64,000 nucleotides of DNA from Thalassospira profundimaris (GCF_003326755.1 NZ_JPWH01000025.1:1-64000), one strand, 5' to 3'. Positions 37,256 through 46,867 are shown, counted from the first letter of the stretch. Translations and numbers: made by a program. Notes: a model not told the origin generated them from the sequence alone.

Positions 37256-38638
37256 TCAGGCACTTGCCAGCAATTCATCACGCACATTGTCGCGTTCCTG
37301 TTTGATCATCTCGGCGATCAAAAAGGCCAGTTCAAGGGCCTGGGCCCCGTTCAGGCGCGGGTCGCAATGGGTGTGGTAACGGTCCGACAGGCTGTCTTCG
37401 GTAATCGCCTGTGCACCACCGATACATTCGGTCACATCACGCCCGGTCATTTCAAAATGAACGCCCCCGGCATGGGTACCTTCGGCCTTGTGAATGTCAA
37501 AGAAGGTTTTGACTTCGCCCAAAATCGCATCAAAGGCGCGGGTTTTATAGCCGTTGCTGGCCTTGACCGTGTTGCCGTGCATCGGGTCGCACGACCACAC
37601 AACCTTGCGGCCTTCGGCCTTCACACGACGTACCAGACGCGAAAGATGTTCCGCCACCTTGCCCGACCCCATACGGCAGATCAGGGTCAGACGACCGGCT
37701 TCATCGGCCGGATTGAGGGTATCAATCAGGCGAATCAGTTCATCTTCCTCAAGCGTCGGGCCGCATTTCAGGCCAATCGGGTTTTTCACCCCGCGCATGA
37801 ATTCGACATGGGCGCCATCGGGCTGGCGGGTGCGGTCGCCAATCCAGAGCATATGCGCCGAGCAGTCATAATACTGGCCGGTCAGGCTGTCCTGACGGGT
37901 CAGGGCCTGCTCGTACCCCAGCAAAAGCGCCTCGTGCGAGGTATAAAAATCGGTTTCGCGCATTTGCGGCGCGGTTTCCGGCGTAATGCCACAGGCCCGC
38001 ATGAAGGCAACGGCTTCGTCGATCTGGGTGCTCATCTGGCGGTAACGTTCGCCAGCCGGGCTGTTATCGACAAAGGACAGGTTCCAGCGGTGAATCTGTG
38101 TCAGATCGGCAAAACCACCCTGGGCAAAGGCGCGCAACAGGTTCAGCGTCGATGCGGACTGGTTATAGGCCTTGATCTGGCGCTGCGGGTCGGGCGTGCG
38201 GGATTCCTCGGTAAATTCGATCCCGTTAACGTTGTCGCCGCGATAGCTGGGCAGTTCGACGCCATCAATCGTTTCCATATCCGCCGAACGCGGCTTGGCA
38301 AACTGGCCGGCCATACGGCCCACCTTGACCACCGGGCAAGACGCGCCATAGGTCAGCACAACCGCCATCTGCAACATGACCTTAAAGGTGTCGCGGATAT
38401 TGTTGGGATGAAATTCCTTAAAGCTTTCCGCGCAGTCACCGCCCTGAAGCAGGAAGGCCTTGCCTTCTGCCACTGCACCCAGCTTTTCTTTCAGCGCACG
38501 CGCCTCGCCAGCAAATACCAAAGGAGGATAGCTGCCGAGCTCTTGTTCTACGGCCTTGAGGGCCTGTGCATCCGGATATGTCGGAATCTGCTTTACGGGC
38601 AGGTTCCGCCAACTATCAGTGCTCCAGCTCTTGCTCAT
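37256..38638 (-). CDS. Class II 3-deoxy-7-phosphoheptulonate synthase
   Basis: A 460-residue enzyme that joins phosphoenolpyruvate and erythrose 4-phosphate at the start of the shikimate pathway. Class II (plant/AroF-II type) features: [57 protein letters not shown] [23 protein letters not shown] and [14 protein letters not shown]. The start is MSKSWS at 38638. The gene is monocistronic with its own terminator. Confidence 0.96.
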   Translation of the reverse strand: MSKSWSTDSWRNLPVKQIPTYPDAQALKAVEQELGSYPPLVFAGEARALKEKLGAVAEGKAFLLQGGDCAESFKEFHPNNIRDTFKVMLQMAVVLTYGASCPVVKVGRMAGQFAKPRSADMETIDGVELPSYRGDNVNGIEFTEESRTPDPQRQIKAYNQSASTLNLLRAFAQGGFADLTQIHRWNLSFVDNSPAGERYRQMSTQIDEAVAFMRACGITPETAPQMRETDFYTSHEALLLGYEQALTRQDSLTGQYYDCSAHMLWIGDRTRQPDGAHVEFMRGVKNPIGLKCGPTLEEDELIRLIDTLNPADEAGRLTLICRMGSGKVAEHLSRLVRRVKAEGRKVVWSCDPMHGNTVKASNGYKTRAFDAILGEVKTFFDIHKAEGTHAGGVHFEMTGRDVTECIGGAQAITEDSLSDRYHTHCDPRLNGAQALELAFLIAEMIKQERDNVRDELLASA

Positions 38639-38929
38639 CTGCTTCCTCTCCATCGGATGTCTCTTTCAACATCCCTAGCATAACATCATTTCTATCATAC
38701 GCCTCACATTACAGGCGCCAAAACCAGCCATTTGCCGGGTCCAACTAGATAAGGGTTTTGCGCCGCCGTTTCCAGTCTTTCCCGCACCGCGACAACAGAA
38801 AAATGGCAAATTTTTGCCAATCCTGCCCTATTGCGCGCAAAATTCCACTCACTTTAACCACCCCCGAATGAAACAGAGGCAAAATATTACGCGCTGTGCG
38901 CACATCAGAACTGCGAATCCACGCCGGTT

Positions 38930-39382
38930 TCAGGCCGTTTCGTCATCGGGTTCACCAAAATGTGTCCGGGCCTCTGCCGGAATCGCAATTCCGCGAACCT
39001 TGCGTGCCACCCAGATATGATCCACCCCGGAAAGATCCGGCATCACATCCAGCGACCCGCCCTTGATGCTGACCGGATCATCCCCGGCAAGGTCGCCGTG
39101 AAACAGGCGCGATCCGCATTCAGGGCAAAAATGACACGCCAGCACCCGGCCACTATCGGTCGGGCGCTGCCAGGTTTTTACCTGGCCCTGTGTGATGATG
39201 ACATCCGCACCATGCACCCGAACCGAAATTCCAAAGGCGGACGCCGACTGTTTCTGACATTCCCGGCAATGGCAGATATAGGTTTTCACCACCTGCCCAT
39301 CGAGCCGGTAGCGGACCGCCCCACACTGGCACCCGCCCGTTATGGACCCTTCTGGCTGCGAAATTGCACCTGTCATCTCCAT
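38930..39382 (-). CDS. GFA family (CENP-V/GFA domain) protein
   Basis: About 150 residues of the glutathione-dependent formaldehyde-activating enzyme fold: zinc-binding GGCQCGAVRYRL, CHCRECQKQSASAFG and CPECGSRLF. Many members have no formaldehyde role, so the name is a family label. Start uncertain among Met codons at 39430, 39382 and 39376; 39382 has an AAGGG just upstream. It stands alone on the minus strand, divergent from the TauE gene. Confidence 0.85.
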   Translation of the reverse strand: MEMTGAISQPEGSITGGCQCGAVRYRLDGQVVKTYICHCRECQKQSASAFGISVRVHGADVIITQGQVKTWQRPTDSGRVLACHFCPECGSRLFHGDLAGDDPVSIKGGSLDVMPDLSGVDHIWVARKVRGIAIPAEARTHFGEPDDETA

Positions 39383-39438
39383 CCACCCTTTGCTTTGCTG
39401 TGCTGCACGGTCGCGGCTTTCATCGGACATTGCCCGTC

Positions 39439-39594
39439 ATGTGCGAAACCGGCATTGCCATCGCACAACATATTATCATCGATCTGAAACAGTTGCGCCC
39501 CGGCGCATTTCGCCGCAAGCTGCGCTGCTGCCAGATATGGCAGGAGACCAACCTGCCGTATCTGCTGATTTTCGGACCGCCCCATGTCGCTTGA
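39439..39594 (+). CDS. Possible small protein ahead of the TauE exporter
   Basis: A 51-codon frame (MCETGIAIAQHII onward) whose codon choice looks like that of the real genes and which overlaps the TauE start by 11 bases. It has two Cys in LRCCQIW and no known family. The frame is open farther left but overlaps the GFA gene. It may be a leader peptide or chance. Confidence 0.3.
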   Translation: MCETGIAIAQHIIIDLKQLRPGAFRRKLRCCQIWQETNLPYLLIFGPPHVA

Positions 39595-40327
39595 AACCAC
39601 CATCATCGTTGCCTGTGCCTATTTTCTTGCCGCCTTTGTCAAAGGGGCCACCGGCCTTGGTTTTTCCACCTCCGCCCTGCCGGTGATGACATTGGGCCTG
39701 GGTCTTAAATCGGCGATGCCGCTGGTGATCATTCCGTCGATTGTCAGCAATGTAATCGTCATGGTTCAGGCGGGGCATTTTCGCGAAACCGTGCGGCGTT
39801 TCTGGCCGATGTTTGTTGCGACCATTCCCGGGCTGATTGTTGGTCTGATCATTCTGGATCGTGTTAACGGGCTGGTGGCCGGGGCCGTTTTGGGTGTTGT
39901 CCTGATGAGCTATGGCATCATCACCCTTGGCCGCCCGGCCATTTACATTCCCAACCGGCTGGCACGCCGCATTGCGCCCTTTTCTGGCTTTCTCACCGGC
40001 CTTGTTAATGGCGTGACCGGATCACAGGTCATGCCGATCCTGCCATTTTTCCTCTCGCTACGGCTGGATCCCAAACGCTTTGTTCAGGGGGTGAATATAT
40101 CCTTTACCCTATCGAGCCTGATCATGGCCGCCGGGCTTAGCCGGATTGGCCTGATGACCTGGCATAGCGTGCTGATTTCGCTGGCTGGTTTGATCCCGGT
40201 TTTTCTGGGGGTCAAGGCGGGCAGCTTTGTTCGTGCCCGGCTGGATGCGGAAACCTTTCGCAAGCTGGTGCTGGTGATGCTGATTTTGTTTGGCATCATC
40301 CTGATTGGCAAAGCCCTGCTGGCTTAA
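39584..40327 (+). CDS. TauE/SafE family sulfite exporter-like permease
   Basis: A 247-residue membrane protein with about eight helices in two repeats. The TauE/SafE signs are FVKGATGLGFSTSALPVMTL near the start (GATGLGFSTSALPVM) and GLVNGVTGSQVMPILPFF in the second repeat. Members export sulfite, sulfoacetate or other organosulfur anions; the substrate here is unknown. Followed 38 bases later by yigZ. Confidence 0.9.
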   Translation: MSLETTIIVACAYFLAAFVKGATGLGFSTSALPVMTLGLGLKSAMPLVIIPSIVSNVIVMVQAGHFRETVRRFWPMFVATIPGLIVGLIILDRVNGLVAGAVLGVVLMSYGIITLGRPAIYIPNRLARRIAPFSGFLTGLVNGVTGSQVMPILPFFLSLRLDPKRFVQGVNISFTLSSLIMAAGLSRIGLMTWHSVLISLAGLIPVFLGVKAGSFVRARLDAETFRKLVLVMLILFGIILIGKALLA

Positions 40328-40365
40328 GCCTTTTCTGACCGTTTCCGCTCTGCTAAGACAAAGCC

Positions 40366-40947
40366 ATGAACACCATTGAACAGCCTGCCTTTTGCGAAAC
40401 CGAAGAAAAGAAATCGCGCTTTTTGGCGACACTGGTGCCCTATGCGCAATTTGACGACACCCTGGCCGACCTGCGCAAGGCCCACCCCAAGGCCAATCAT
40501 CACGTTACCGCCTATCGGTACCTGAATGACGAAGAACAGTTGATCGAACATGGCAAGGATGACGGCGAACCTTCGGGCACGTCGGGCATGCCGTGCCTCA
40601 AGGTGTTGCAGGGGCGCGACCTGATCAATATTGCCGTCATCGTCACCCGCTATTTTGGCGGCACCAAACTGGGGACGGGCGGGCTGGTTCGGGCCTATAG
40701 CGGGGCGGTACAGGCCGTTTGCGAGGGTGCGACCATCATCCCTTATATCCCGCAGGGAACAACGCGCCTTTTTGCCACCTTTGCCGATGCGGGAAATATG
40801 GAACAGGCCTGCGACCGGCCCGACATTACCGTGCAAGATCGCCAGTTCGACACCCTGGGCAGCCTGATCGAAATCAGCGGCCCGCGCGATATGATCGCTG
40901 ATCTGGCAGAACGCTTTCCCACACTGGACAGGGACAATTCCGATTAA
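40366..40947 (+). CDS. IMPACT/YigZ family protein
   Basis: A 193-residue protein of the UPF0029/IMPACT family: KKSRFLATLVPYAQ, NHHVTAYRY, DDGEPSGTSGMPCLKVLQG and VIVTRYFGGTKLGTGGLVRAY are the conserved core; a C-terminal ferredoxin-like half follows. Bacterial YigZ has been linked to translation and ribosome-associated nucleic-acid binding but its precise role is unknown. Probably cotranscribed with the TauE gene. Confidence 0.92.
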   Translation: MNTIEQPAFCETEEKKSRFLATLVPYAQFDDTLADLRKAHPKANHHVTAYRYLNDEEQLIEHGKDDGEPSGTSGMPCLKVLQGRDLINIAVIVTRYFGGTKLGTGGLVRAYSGAVQAVCEGATIIPYIPQGTTRLFATFADAGNMEQACDRPDITVQDRQFDTLGSLIEISGPRDMIADLAERFPTLDRDNSD

Positions 40948-40973
40948 ATTGGTCGCAAATGCCGGGCCTATCC

Positions 40974-42020
40974 TTATGCCGGGCCGGATGCCAGAATATG
41001 CCGCCGGTCCGAGCTTTGCCGCATTTGAAGGTCGAACCCGAGATCAATGATCTTTTCGGGCGGCGGCGTGCCCTCCAGCACCGCCTGAATCATATTCACC
41101 GCATGACGGCCAATGCCATAACGATCCGTGCGAATGCTGGTCAGCGACGGACAGGCGGCCTGCATCATTTCAAGGTCGTTGAACCCGGCAATACCCAACT
41201 GGTCGGGCACGGAAATGCCCGCCTTTTGCGCGCCAAACAGCGCACCCAGCGCAAGGTCGTCATTATTGCAAAAAACCGCATCCAGGTCAGGCCGGTGGCG
41301 GGCGAGTTCACGCAGCAATACCCCGCCCAGTGTCACGCTGGACGACGTGGTGGTGGTTTTCACAAGGTCCGGGTCAAACATCCCGGCATCTTCAAGCGCA
41401 CGGCGAAACCCCGCCAGACGGCGGGTTGTGCGCGGGTCCATGCGTGCACCCAAAAACCCGATATGGCGGTATCCCTGATCAATCAGATGCTGGGCTGCGG
41501 CTCGCCCGCCCTGATAATGGGAAAAACCCACCATCATATCAATCGGGTCCGGCCCGGTTTCCATGATCTGCACCACCGGGCAATTGGCTTCTTCGAGCAT
41601 TTTGCGCGCTGCTGGCGTCTGATCAATGCCCGACACAATCACGGCAGTGGGGCGCTGGCTTAAAAAAATGCCAATCAGGCGTTCCTGTTCGGTGGCGGAA
41701 TAGCGCGAATTGCCCAATTGCACCTGAAGCGGACTGGCATCGAGCGCATCATAAATCGCGCGCAGGGTATCGGAAAAAACGTTATTGGTGAGCGACGGCA
41801 CCAGCACCGCCACAACATTGGACCGTGACGATGCCAGCGCACTGGCATGGGTATCGGGGATGTAATTAAGCGCACGCACCGCCTTGTCGATTTTGGCACG
41901 CAGGCGTTCCGATACCTTTTGCGGGTCGCGCAAGGCCCGCGACACGGTAATCGAACTCACCCCTGCCTGGGCGGCAACATCGGCAATTGTCGGCCGCCCT
42001 GCCCCTTTACGTTTTCTCAT
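40974..42020 (-). CDS. LacI family repressor, GntR-like
   Basis: A 348-residue regulator: N-terminal helix-turn-helix and hinge (TIADVAAQAGVSSITVSRAL, then LRAKIDKAVRALNYIPD) and a periplasmic-binding-like ligand domain. It resembles the gluconate repressors GntR. It is divergent from gntK and the TRAP genes, whose promoter carries two near-perfect palindromes with the TTAGCGCTAA core expected of this family, so it is the likely repressor with gluconate or a phosphorylated product as inducer. It is cotranscribed with the GDSL hydrolase upstream (22-base gap). Confidence 0.9.
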   Translation of the reverse strand: MRKRKGAGRPTIADVAAQAGVSSITVSRALRDPQKVSERLRAKIDKAVRALNYIPDTHASALASSRSNVVAVLVPSLTNNVFSDTLRAIYDALDASPLQVQLGNSRYSATEQERLIGIFLSQRPTAVIVSGIDQTPAARKMLEEANCPVVQIMETGPDPIDMMVGFSHYQGGRAAAQHLIDQGYRHIGFLGARMDPRTTRRLAGFRRALEDAGMFDPDLVKTTTTSSSVTLGGVLLRELARHRPDLDAVFCNNDDLALGALFGAQKAGISVPDQLGIAGFNDLEMMQAACPSLTSIRTDRYGIGRHAVNMIQAVLEGTPPPEKIIDLGFDLQMRQSSDRRHILASGPA

Positions 42021-42042
42021 GCCTGCCTGACTGCCCTAAACC

Positions 42043-42696
42043 TCAATCTTGCGGGCCACCCCGCAATATTCCGTCAACCAACGGAACCAGCGCGGCCCCG
42101 ATTGCCCGTGTATTAGCCGCATCCAGATGCACGCCGTCAACAGATGATGCCGTCGCAACCGTTGCCGCATCAAAAAAATGGCAGTTCTTTTCACGCGCCA
42201 GCACCTGATAGGCCGCCGCAAATTTTTGCGATTCGGCAATGCTGTGCGCGGTTGGCAAGGTGCCGCCCGCCCGCTCCGTTTTGCACAGATGCGGCGGCGC
42301 CATTACCATGACCTCCGGCGCGGGACCGGCCTTATAGGGATAGCTGCGCACAATATCGACCAGTCGCGCCATGCCGGCCACAGCCCCCCTGACATCCCCG
42401 CAGATAAAGGATTTCAGATCATTGGTCCCCAGCATGATAATCACCAGGTCCAGGGGGTCATGGCTGCCCAGAAGGGTTGGTAAAATCCGTGCGCCATTCC
42501 GGTCTGCCGGGGCGGTATGGTCATCAAAGGCCGTGGTTCGGCCACTCAGCCCCGCACCAATCATGCGGGCCTGTTGCCCCAACCCGTCACCCAGCACCGT
42601 TGGCCACAAATCGTCAAACGGGTGACGTCTGCCATGCTCGGGGTGATACCCCCATGTCAGACTATCCCCATATGCAAGAACGGTTTTTTTATACAT
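42043..42696 (-). CDS. SGNH/GDSL hydrolase
   Basis: A 217-residue single-domain hydrolase without signal peptide. Block I is LAYGDSLTWGY with the nucleophilic Ser, the oxyanion Gly and Asn lie in GAGLSGRT and IIMLGTNDLK, and the catalytic Asp/His pair is in SSVDGVHLDA. It is similar to arylesterase-like SGNH enzymes (YrhL/TesA-distant). Being expressed with the gluconate-type repressor, a role in hydrolysing an ester or lactone related to aldonates is plausible but unproven. Confidence 0.88.
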   Translation of the reverse strand: MYKKTVLAYGDSLTWGYHPEHGRRHPFDDLWPTVLGDGLGQQARMIGAGLSGRTTAFDDHTAPADRNGARILPTLLGSHDPLDLVIIMLGTNDLKSFICGDVRGAVAGMARLVDIVRSYPYKAGPAPEVMVMAPPHLCKTERAGGTLPTAHSIAESQKFAAAYQVLAREKNCHFFDAATVATASSVDGVHLDAANTRAIGAALVPLVDGILRGGPQD

Positions 42697-42951
42697 GGCG
42701 CTATTCCCGAAGAGATTTTCAACAGTCCTTTCAGGGTTGTTTCCCCAAAAACCTGATGATTTGAACCCGTTTATCGTTTCCGTCTTTGCAGACGGTTACA
42801 TTCCGTCTAAAGTCTTTCGCGCCAAAGGTGTGGCGCGTATCATGATTTTCGCATGACTTTTTTTGCATGAATACTCACTAATATTCAAATTGTTCCAATT
42901 ATCTGAATTTGCCAATGGAAAATGGCATAAAACTTTCGTCTGTAAAATTGG

Positions 42952-42981
42952 TTGACGTGATGTTAGCGCTATCATTATGTT
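42952..42981 (+). promoter_or_regulatory. Promoter of gntK-dctPQM
   Basis: TTGACG (42952-42957), 17 bases, then TTATGT (42975-42980), or TATGTT with 18 bases. It fits sigma-70 well at -35. Operator 1 fills the spacer and operator 2 overlaps the -10 and start region, a classic repression layout. Confidence 0.75.
42960..42975. promoter_or_regulatory. LacI-family operator 1
   Basis: ATGTTAGCGCTATCAT is a 16-bp palindrome with a single mismatched pair and the AGCGCT core found in LacI-family sites. Its centre is 17 bp from that of operator 2. Confidence 0.8.
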
Positions 42982-42992
42982 AGCGCTAACAA
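42977..42992. promoter_or_regulatory. LacI-family operator 2
   Basis: TGTTAGCGCTAACA is a perfect 14-bp palindrome (42978-42991) that overlaps the -10 region of the gntK promoter. Confidence 0.85.
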
Positions 42993-43046
42993 ACGGCGGC
43001 GGTAAAAAGCCGGGCTCTCCAGACGATGAGGAAACAGTCTTTACCA

Positions 43047-43670
43047 ATGAACAGCCTTGCGAAATTCGTCATTGTCATGGGGGTTAGCGGGTCGGGAAAA
43101 ACCGAAACCGCGCGTCGCCTGGCTGCAGCCACCAAGGGTGCATTGCTGGATGCCGACGATTATCACCCGGCGGAGAATGTCGACCATATGCGCCGTGGCC
43201 TGCCGCTTGACGATGCCATGCGCTGGCCCTGGCTTGACGCACTTTGCCAGGCCGCAATTGCCACCCGTGCCGAACTGACATCACGTGCCATCGCAGCCCC
43301 CCTGCCCGGGCTACCGACGCCGCCCATATTCATCGCCTGTTCCGCACTCAAGCGGCGCTACCGCGATTTTTTGCGCACCCATCTGGGGGCTGACCTGATT
43401 TTTGTGTTCCTTGATGGCCCGCGCGACCTGATTTTAGACCGAATGAACAACCGGGCCGGGCATTTTATGCCTGCCGCCCTGCTTGATAGCCAGCTTGCCG
43501 ATCTTGAACCGCTGGGGCCGGATGAAGATCCGCTAACGATTTCAATTATGGCCCCGATAGACGACATCGTCTGGCAAGTGCTGGATGATCTGACTGCACG
43601 TAACGATCGAGAAAGCGGAACGGAAGCATCCGTATCCGCCGATGAAAAAACCACATCCACGGGAGGATAA
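43047..43670 (+). CDS. gntK: Gluconokinase
   Basis: A 207-residue P-loop kinase that phosphorylates gluconate to 6-phosphogluconate. Seen: IVMGVSGSGKTETAR (Walker A), DADDYHPAENVDHMRRGLPLDDAMRWPWL (as DADDYHPAEN and GLPLDDAMRWPWL), SALKRRYRDFLR and the HFMPAALLDSQLADLEP segment, all diagnostic of GntK. It has a 35-residue C-terminal tail rich in Ser/Thr. Start uncertain: 43047 fits the family; an ATG at 43026 is 7 codons upstream. First gene of the operon; the stop overlaps the ribosome site of dctP. Confidence 0.94.
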   Translation: MNSLAKFVIVMGVSGSGKTETARRLAAATKGALLDADDYHPAENVDHMRRGLPLDDAMRWPWLDALCQAAIATRAELTSRAIAAPLPGLPTPPIFIACSALKRRYRDFLRTHLGADLIFVFLDGPRDLILDRMNNRAGHFMPAALLDSQLADLEPLGPDEDPLTISIMAPIDDIVWQVLDDLTARNDRESGTEASVSADEKTTSTGG

Positions 43671-43672
43671 CC

Positions 43673-44704
43673 ATGAACATGCCGATCAAAACACTTTTGG
43701 GTGCAACCTTTGCCGTTACCCTGGCGGCCACCACGTCGCTTGGCGCGCAGGCCGCAGACTATGAATGGAAATTCCAGTCGAGCGACAATTCCGGCACCCC
43801 GACCTTCGAGATTGATCAGGAATGGACCAAACGGGTCGAGGAAATGACCAATGGCCGCATCAAGATCGAATTGCTGCCGGTGGGCTCCATCGTTGAACAT
43901 TCTGAAACCCAGGACGCGATTGCCGCAGGTATTCTCGATGGTCACATTACCGATGTCAGCTATTTTTCCGGCAAGGACCCGGCATTCAGCCTGATCGCCA
44001 ACCCGATTGGCGCTTGGTCCGACCCGCAGCAAATGTTCCGCTTCATCAATTATGGGGGCGGCAAGGAACTGATGAACAAACTGGAAGAGCCCTATGGCCT
44101 GCACTTCATCGGTGCCGTGACGCCGGGTCTTGAAGCCTTTGTGTCATCTGTTCCGCTTAACGGTGTGGATGACCTCAAGGGCCTGAAAGTCCGTGCGCCC
44201 GAAGGCATGGTGCAGGAAGTCTTTGCCGCCGCCGGTGCCGCCCCGGTGAACATTCCGCAATCCGAAGTTTACACCTCGCTTGACAAAAAGGTCATCGATG
44301 CGGCGGACGCCACGGTCTATGCCACCAACTCGGCAATGGGGCTCAATGACATTGCCAAGCATCCTGTGTATCCGGGCTTCCATTCCATGCCGCTGGTGGA
44401 AGTTTCGATGAACAAGGAAAAATGGGATGCCCTGCCCAAGGATTTGCAGGAAATCCTGACGGTTTCGGTGCGTGACCTGTCCCAGGACCTGGTGGCCCGC
44501 CTGCAAATGAAGGACCGCGAAGCCGTTGCCAAAGACCAGGCCAAGGGCGACATCGAAATCACCAACTGGTCGGATGAAGAACGCGCCAAATTCCGGGCCA
44601 TTGCCATGAAACAATGGAAAAAGGTTGCCGAGCGGTCGGACAATGCCCAGGAAGTTTACGACACCCTGACCAAATACCTGAAATCGCAGGGCCTGCTGAA
44701 ATAA
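43673..44704 (+). CDS. TRAP transporter solute-binding protein DctP family
   Basis: A 343-residue periplasmic binding protein with a clear signal peptide (TLLGATFAVTLAATTSLGAQA, cleaved after AQA-A). It catches an acidic solute and delivers it to the membrane parts. Family marks: the VGSIVEHSETQDAIAAG and LKGLKVRAPEGMVQEVF regions, the latter containing the Arg that binds a carboxylate. A GGGAGG ribosome site lies 6 bases upstream. The company of gntK suggests gluconate or another aldonate. Confidence 0.93.
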   Translation: MNMPIKTLLGATFAVTLAATTSLGAQAADYEWKFQSSDNSGTPTFEIDQEWTKRVEEMTNGRIKIELLPVGSIVEHSETQDAIAAGILDGHITDVSYFSGKDPAFSLIANPIGAWSDPQQMFRFINYGGGKELMNKLEEPYGLHFIGAVTPGLEAFVSSVPLNGVDDLKGLKVRAPEGMVQEVFAAAGAAPVNIPQSEVYTSLDKKVIDAADATVYATNSAMGLNDIAKHPVYPGFHSMPLVEVSMNKEKWDALPKDLQEILTVSVRDLSQDLVARLQMKDREAVAKDQAKGDIEITNWSDEERAKFRAIAMKQWKKVAERSDNAQEVYDTLTKYLKSQGLLK

Positions 44705-44839
44705 GCCTGCCTGTTTTCATCCCCCGGCGCCGAAATGGTCCGGGGGATTGCAGTGCGATGCCGGGGGCAGAGGATGTGTTTTTTCTGCCCGCCCGGTTGT
44801 TCCCCCTTTTGTGCGCGTGCCCGTTAAAGGAATGGTTTC

Positions 44840-45481
44840 ATGACCCACACGCCCCCTCACGATCCCGAGACGCCACCCGAGACGCCAATTGGCACCTCCG
44901 AAGGGAACGTGGCCGAATTGATGGATGACAATGCTCCAGTCCTGCCGGCGGAATCCGGCCTGCTCGGCCGTATCGTCAATCAATTGGGCATCGTTTTTGC
45001 TGTCGGTTTCCTGTGTTCGATGGCGGCCCTGATTTTTGAAATCTGCATGCGGCATATCTTTGATGCGCCCACCATCTGGGCCCATGAAACAACCACCTTT
45101 TTATGCGCAATGGGCTTTGTCTTTGCCGGGCTGTTTTGTGCCTCGCGCAACCAGCATATCCGGGTGGTGATTATTTATGACATGGTCGGGCCAAAGGCAC
45201 GGCGTGTGCTCAATATCATTATTTCGCTGATTTGCGCGCTTTCAACCGGCTTTTTCAGTTTTGCCGCCTGGCTGATGGTGAAAAAGGCCGCCTTTGCCCC
45301 CACCGGCGACATACGCCTGGAAACCAGCGGCAGCGCCTGGAACCCGCCCTTTCCCGCCATCATCAAAATTTTCATGCTGCTGGTGATGGTTGTACTGACG
45401 GTGCAGTTTCTGATCCTCGCCTGGAATTATTTCCGGCAAAAACCCGAAATCTCCGCCAGCGAAGCGCCCGCGCGCCGCTGA
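44840..45481 (+). CDS. TRAP transporter small permease DctQ family
   Basis: A 213-residue protein with four helices after a 45-residue acidic/proline-rich cytoplasmic leader (PPHDPETPPETPIGTSEGN). Characteristic WAHETTTFLCAMGFVFAGLFCASRNQHIRV (as WAHETTTFLCAMGFV and ASRNQHIRV) is the DctQ signature. It forms the membrane complex with the large permease. AAAGGA lies 9 bases before the ATG. Confidence 0.9.
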   Translation: MTHTPPHDPETPPETPIGTSEGNVAELMDDNAPVLPAESGLLGRIVNQLGIVFAVGFLCSMAALIFEICMRHIFDAPTIWAHETTTFLCAMGFVFAGLFCASRNQHIRVVIIYDMVGPKARRVLNIIISLICALSTGFFSFAAWLMVKKAAFAPTGDIRLETSGSAWNPPFPAIIKIFMLLVMVVLTVQFLILAWNYFRQKPEISASEAPARR

Positions 45482-45532
45482 TCGTTCCCCTGCTTCATCT
45501 CCTGCGTTTCTGGCGCATCAGGAAATTACCCC

Positions 45533-46843
45533 ATGTTACATCTGCAATCACTGGGCATTGAATACGGCACGCTGGCGATGTTTGTCATGCTGATCGGCTT
45601 TTTGCTGACCGGGATGCCGCTGGCCTTTGTCACCCTGCTGGTCGCCCTGATTTTCACCCTTGGCTGGTTTGACAATGTGATGGTGGTGCAGCTCATCACC
45701 AGCCGGGTTTATTCGTTTGTGTCGTCCTTCGTATTTGTCTCCGTCCCGATGTTCGTGCTGATGGCGGCCCTGCTGGACCGCTCGGGCATCGCACGCGATC
45801 TGTTCGAGGCGATGCGCCTGTTTGGCGGGCGGCTCAAGGGCGGTGTGGCGGTTCAAACCATTTTTGTTGCCGTCATCCTGGCTGCCATGAGCGGCATTAT
45901 CGGCGGTGAGATTGTTCTGCTCGGCCTGCTGGCTTTGCCGCAAATGCTGCGCCAGGGCTATGATGAAAAGCTGGCCATCGGGGTGGTTTGTGCCGGCGGG
46001 TCGCTGGGCACGATGGTGCCGCCCTCGATTGTGCTGATCATTTATGGCTTAACGGCCAATGTCTCGATCGGTGATCTGTTTACCTCGGCCTTTATCCCCG
46101 GTTTCATGCTGGCGGGCTTTTATGTCGCGTATGTGCTGTTTCGCTGTTATTTCGGCGATAATGTCGCCCCGCCCCCGCAGACCGAAAAAATCCCGACTTC
46201 CGAAAAACTCCGCCTGCTCAAGGGCCTGTTCCTTCCCATCGTCGTCGTGATCTGCGTTCTGGGCTCGATTTATGGCGGGATTGCCTCTGTGACCGAGGCA
46301 TCGGCTGTCGGTGTGGCCGGTGTGATTGCCTCTACCATCCTGCGGCGCGAATTTTCGCTGACCATGCTCAAGGGGGCGGCAATGCAAACCCTGTCCACCT
46401 GCGGCATGATCGTCTGGATCGGTATTGGCGCATCGGCCCTGGTGGGTGTGTTTAACCTGATGGGCGGCATCAAGTTTGTTTCGGGCATGATCACGGGCAT
46501 TTCCGATGACCCCACCGTGGTCATTCTGGTGATGATGCTGATCCTGTTTATTCTTGGCATGTTCCTGGACTGGGTCGGCATTGCCCTTCTGACCATGCCA
46601 ATTTTCGTGCCCATCGTTAAACAGCTTGGCTTTGATCCGGTCTGGTTTGGCGTCCTGTTTGCCATGAATATGCAGGTCAGCTTCCTCTCGCCACCCTTTG
46701 GCCCGGCGGCCTTTTACCTTAAATCGGTGGCCCCGCCCGATATATCACTGGGCACCATCTTCCGCTCCCTCGCCCCCTTTATCTGCCTGCAAATCCTGGC
46801 AGTCGCCATCCTGATCATCTTCCCCGGCATTACCGGGCGATAA
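45533..46843 (+). CDS. TRAP transporter large permease DctM family
   Basis: A 436-residue protein with about twelve helices. DctM signs are VPMFVLMAALLDRSGIARDL, GGVAVQTIFVAVILAAMSGIIGGEI, GGSLGTMVPPSIVLIIYG and the terminal FLSPPFGPAAFYLKSVAPPDI (parts quoted). It carries the sodium-coupled transport pathway. Last gene of the operon; a terminator follows 24 bases later. Confidence 0.95.
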   Translation: MLHLQSLGIEYGTLAMFVMLIGFLLTGMPLAFVTLLVALIFTLGWFDNVMVVQLITSRVYSFVSSFVFVSVPMFVLMAALLDRSGIARDLFEAMRLFGGRLKGGVAVQTIFVAVILAAMSGIIGGEIVLLGLLALPQMLRQGYDEKLAIGVVCAGGSLGTMVPPSIVLIIYGLTANVSIGDLFTSAFIPGFMLAGFYVAYVLFRCYFGDNVAPPPQTEKIPTSEKLRLLKGLFLPIVVVICVLGSIYGGIASVTEASAVGVAGVIASTILRREFSLTMLKGAAMQTLSTCGMIVWIGIGASALVGVFNLMGGIKFVSGMITGISDDPTVVILVMMLILFILGMFLDWVGIALLTMPIFVPIVKQLGFDPVWFGVLFAMNMQVSFLSPPFGPAAFYLKSVAPPDISLGTIFRSLAPFICLQILAVAILIIFPGITGR

Positions 46844-46867
46844 CCAGCCACACAAATCCAACATCCA

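Larger units (their letters stand above)
42697..43046. promoter_or_regulatory. Divergent control region of the gluconate locus
   Basis: A 350-bp region between the GDSL gene and gntK. It holds the gntK promoter and two operators (42952-42992). Near 42780-42795 CCGTCT-TTGC-AGACGG forms a hairpin and a further CCGTCT follows, possibly relevant to the leftward promoter. GCGCCA and TGGCGC make another hairpin at about 42819-42836. Confidence 0.6.

Noticed and set aside
37367..38683. 438-codon open frame opposite the DAHP synthase
   Set aside because: Antisense shadow; the minus-strand product is a clear family member.
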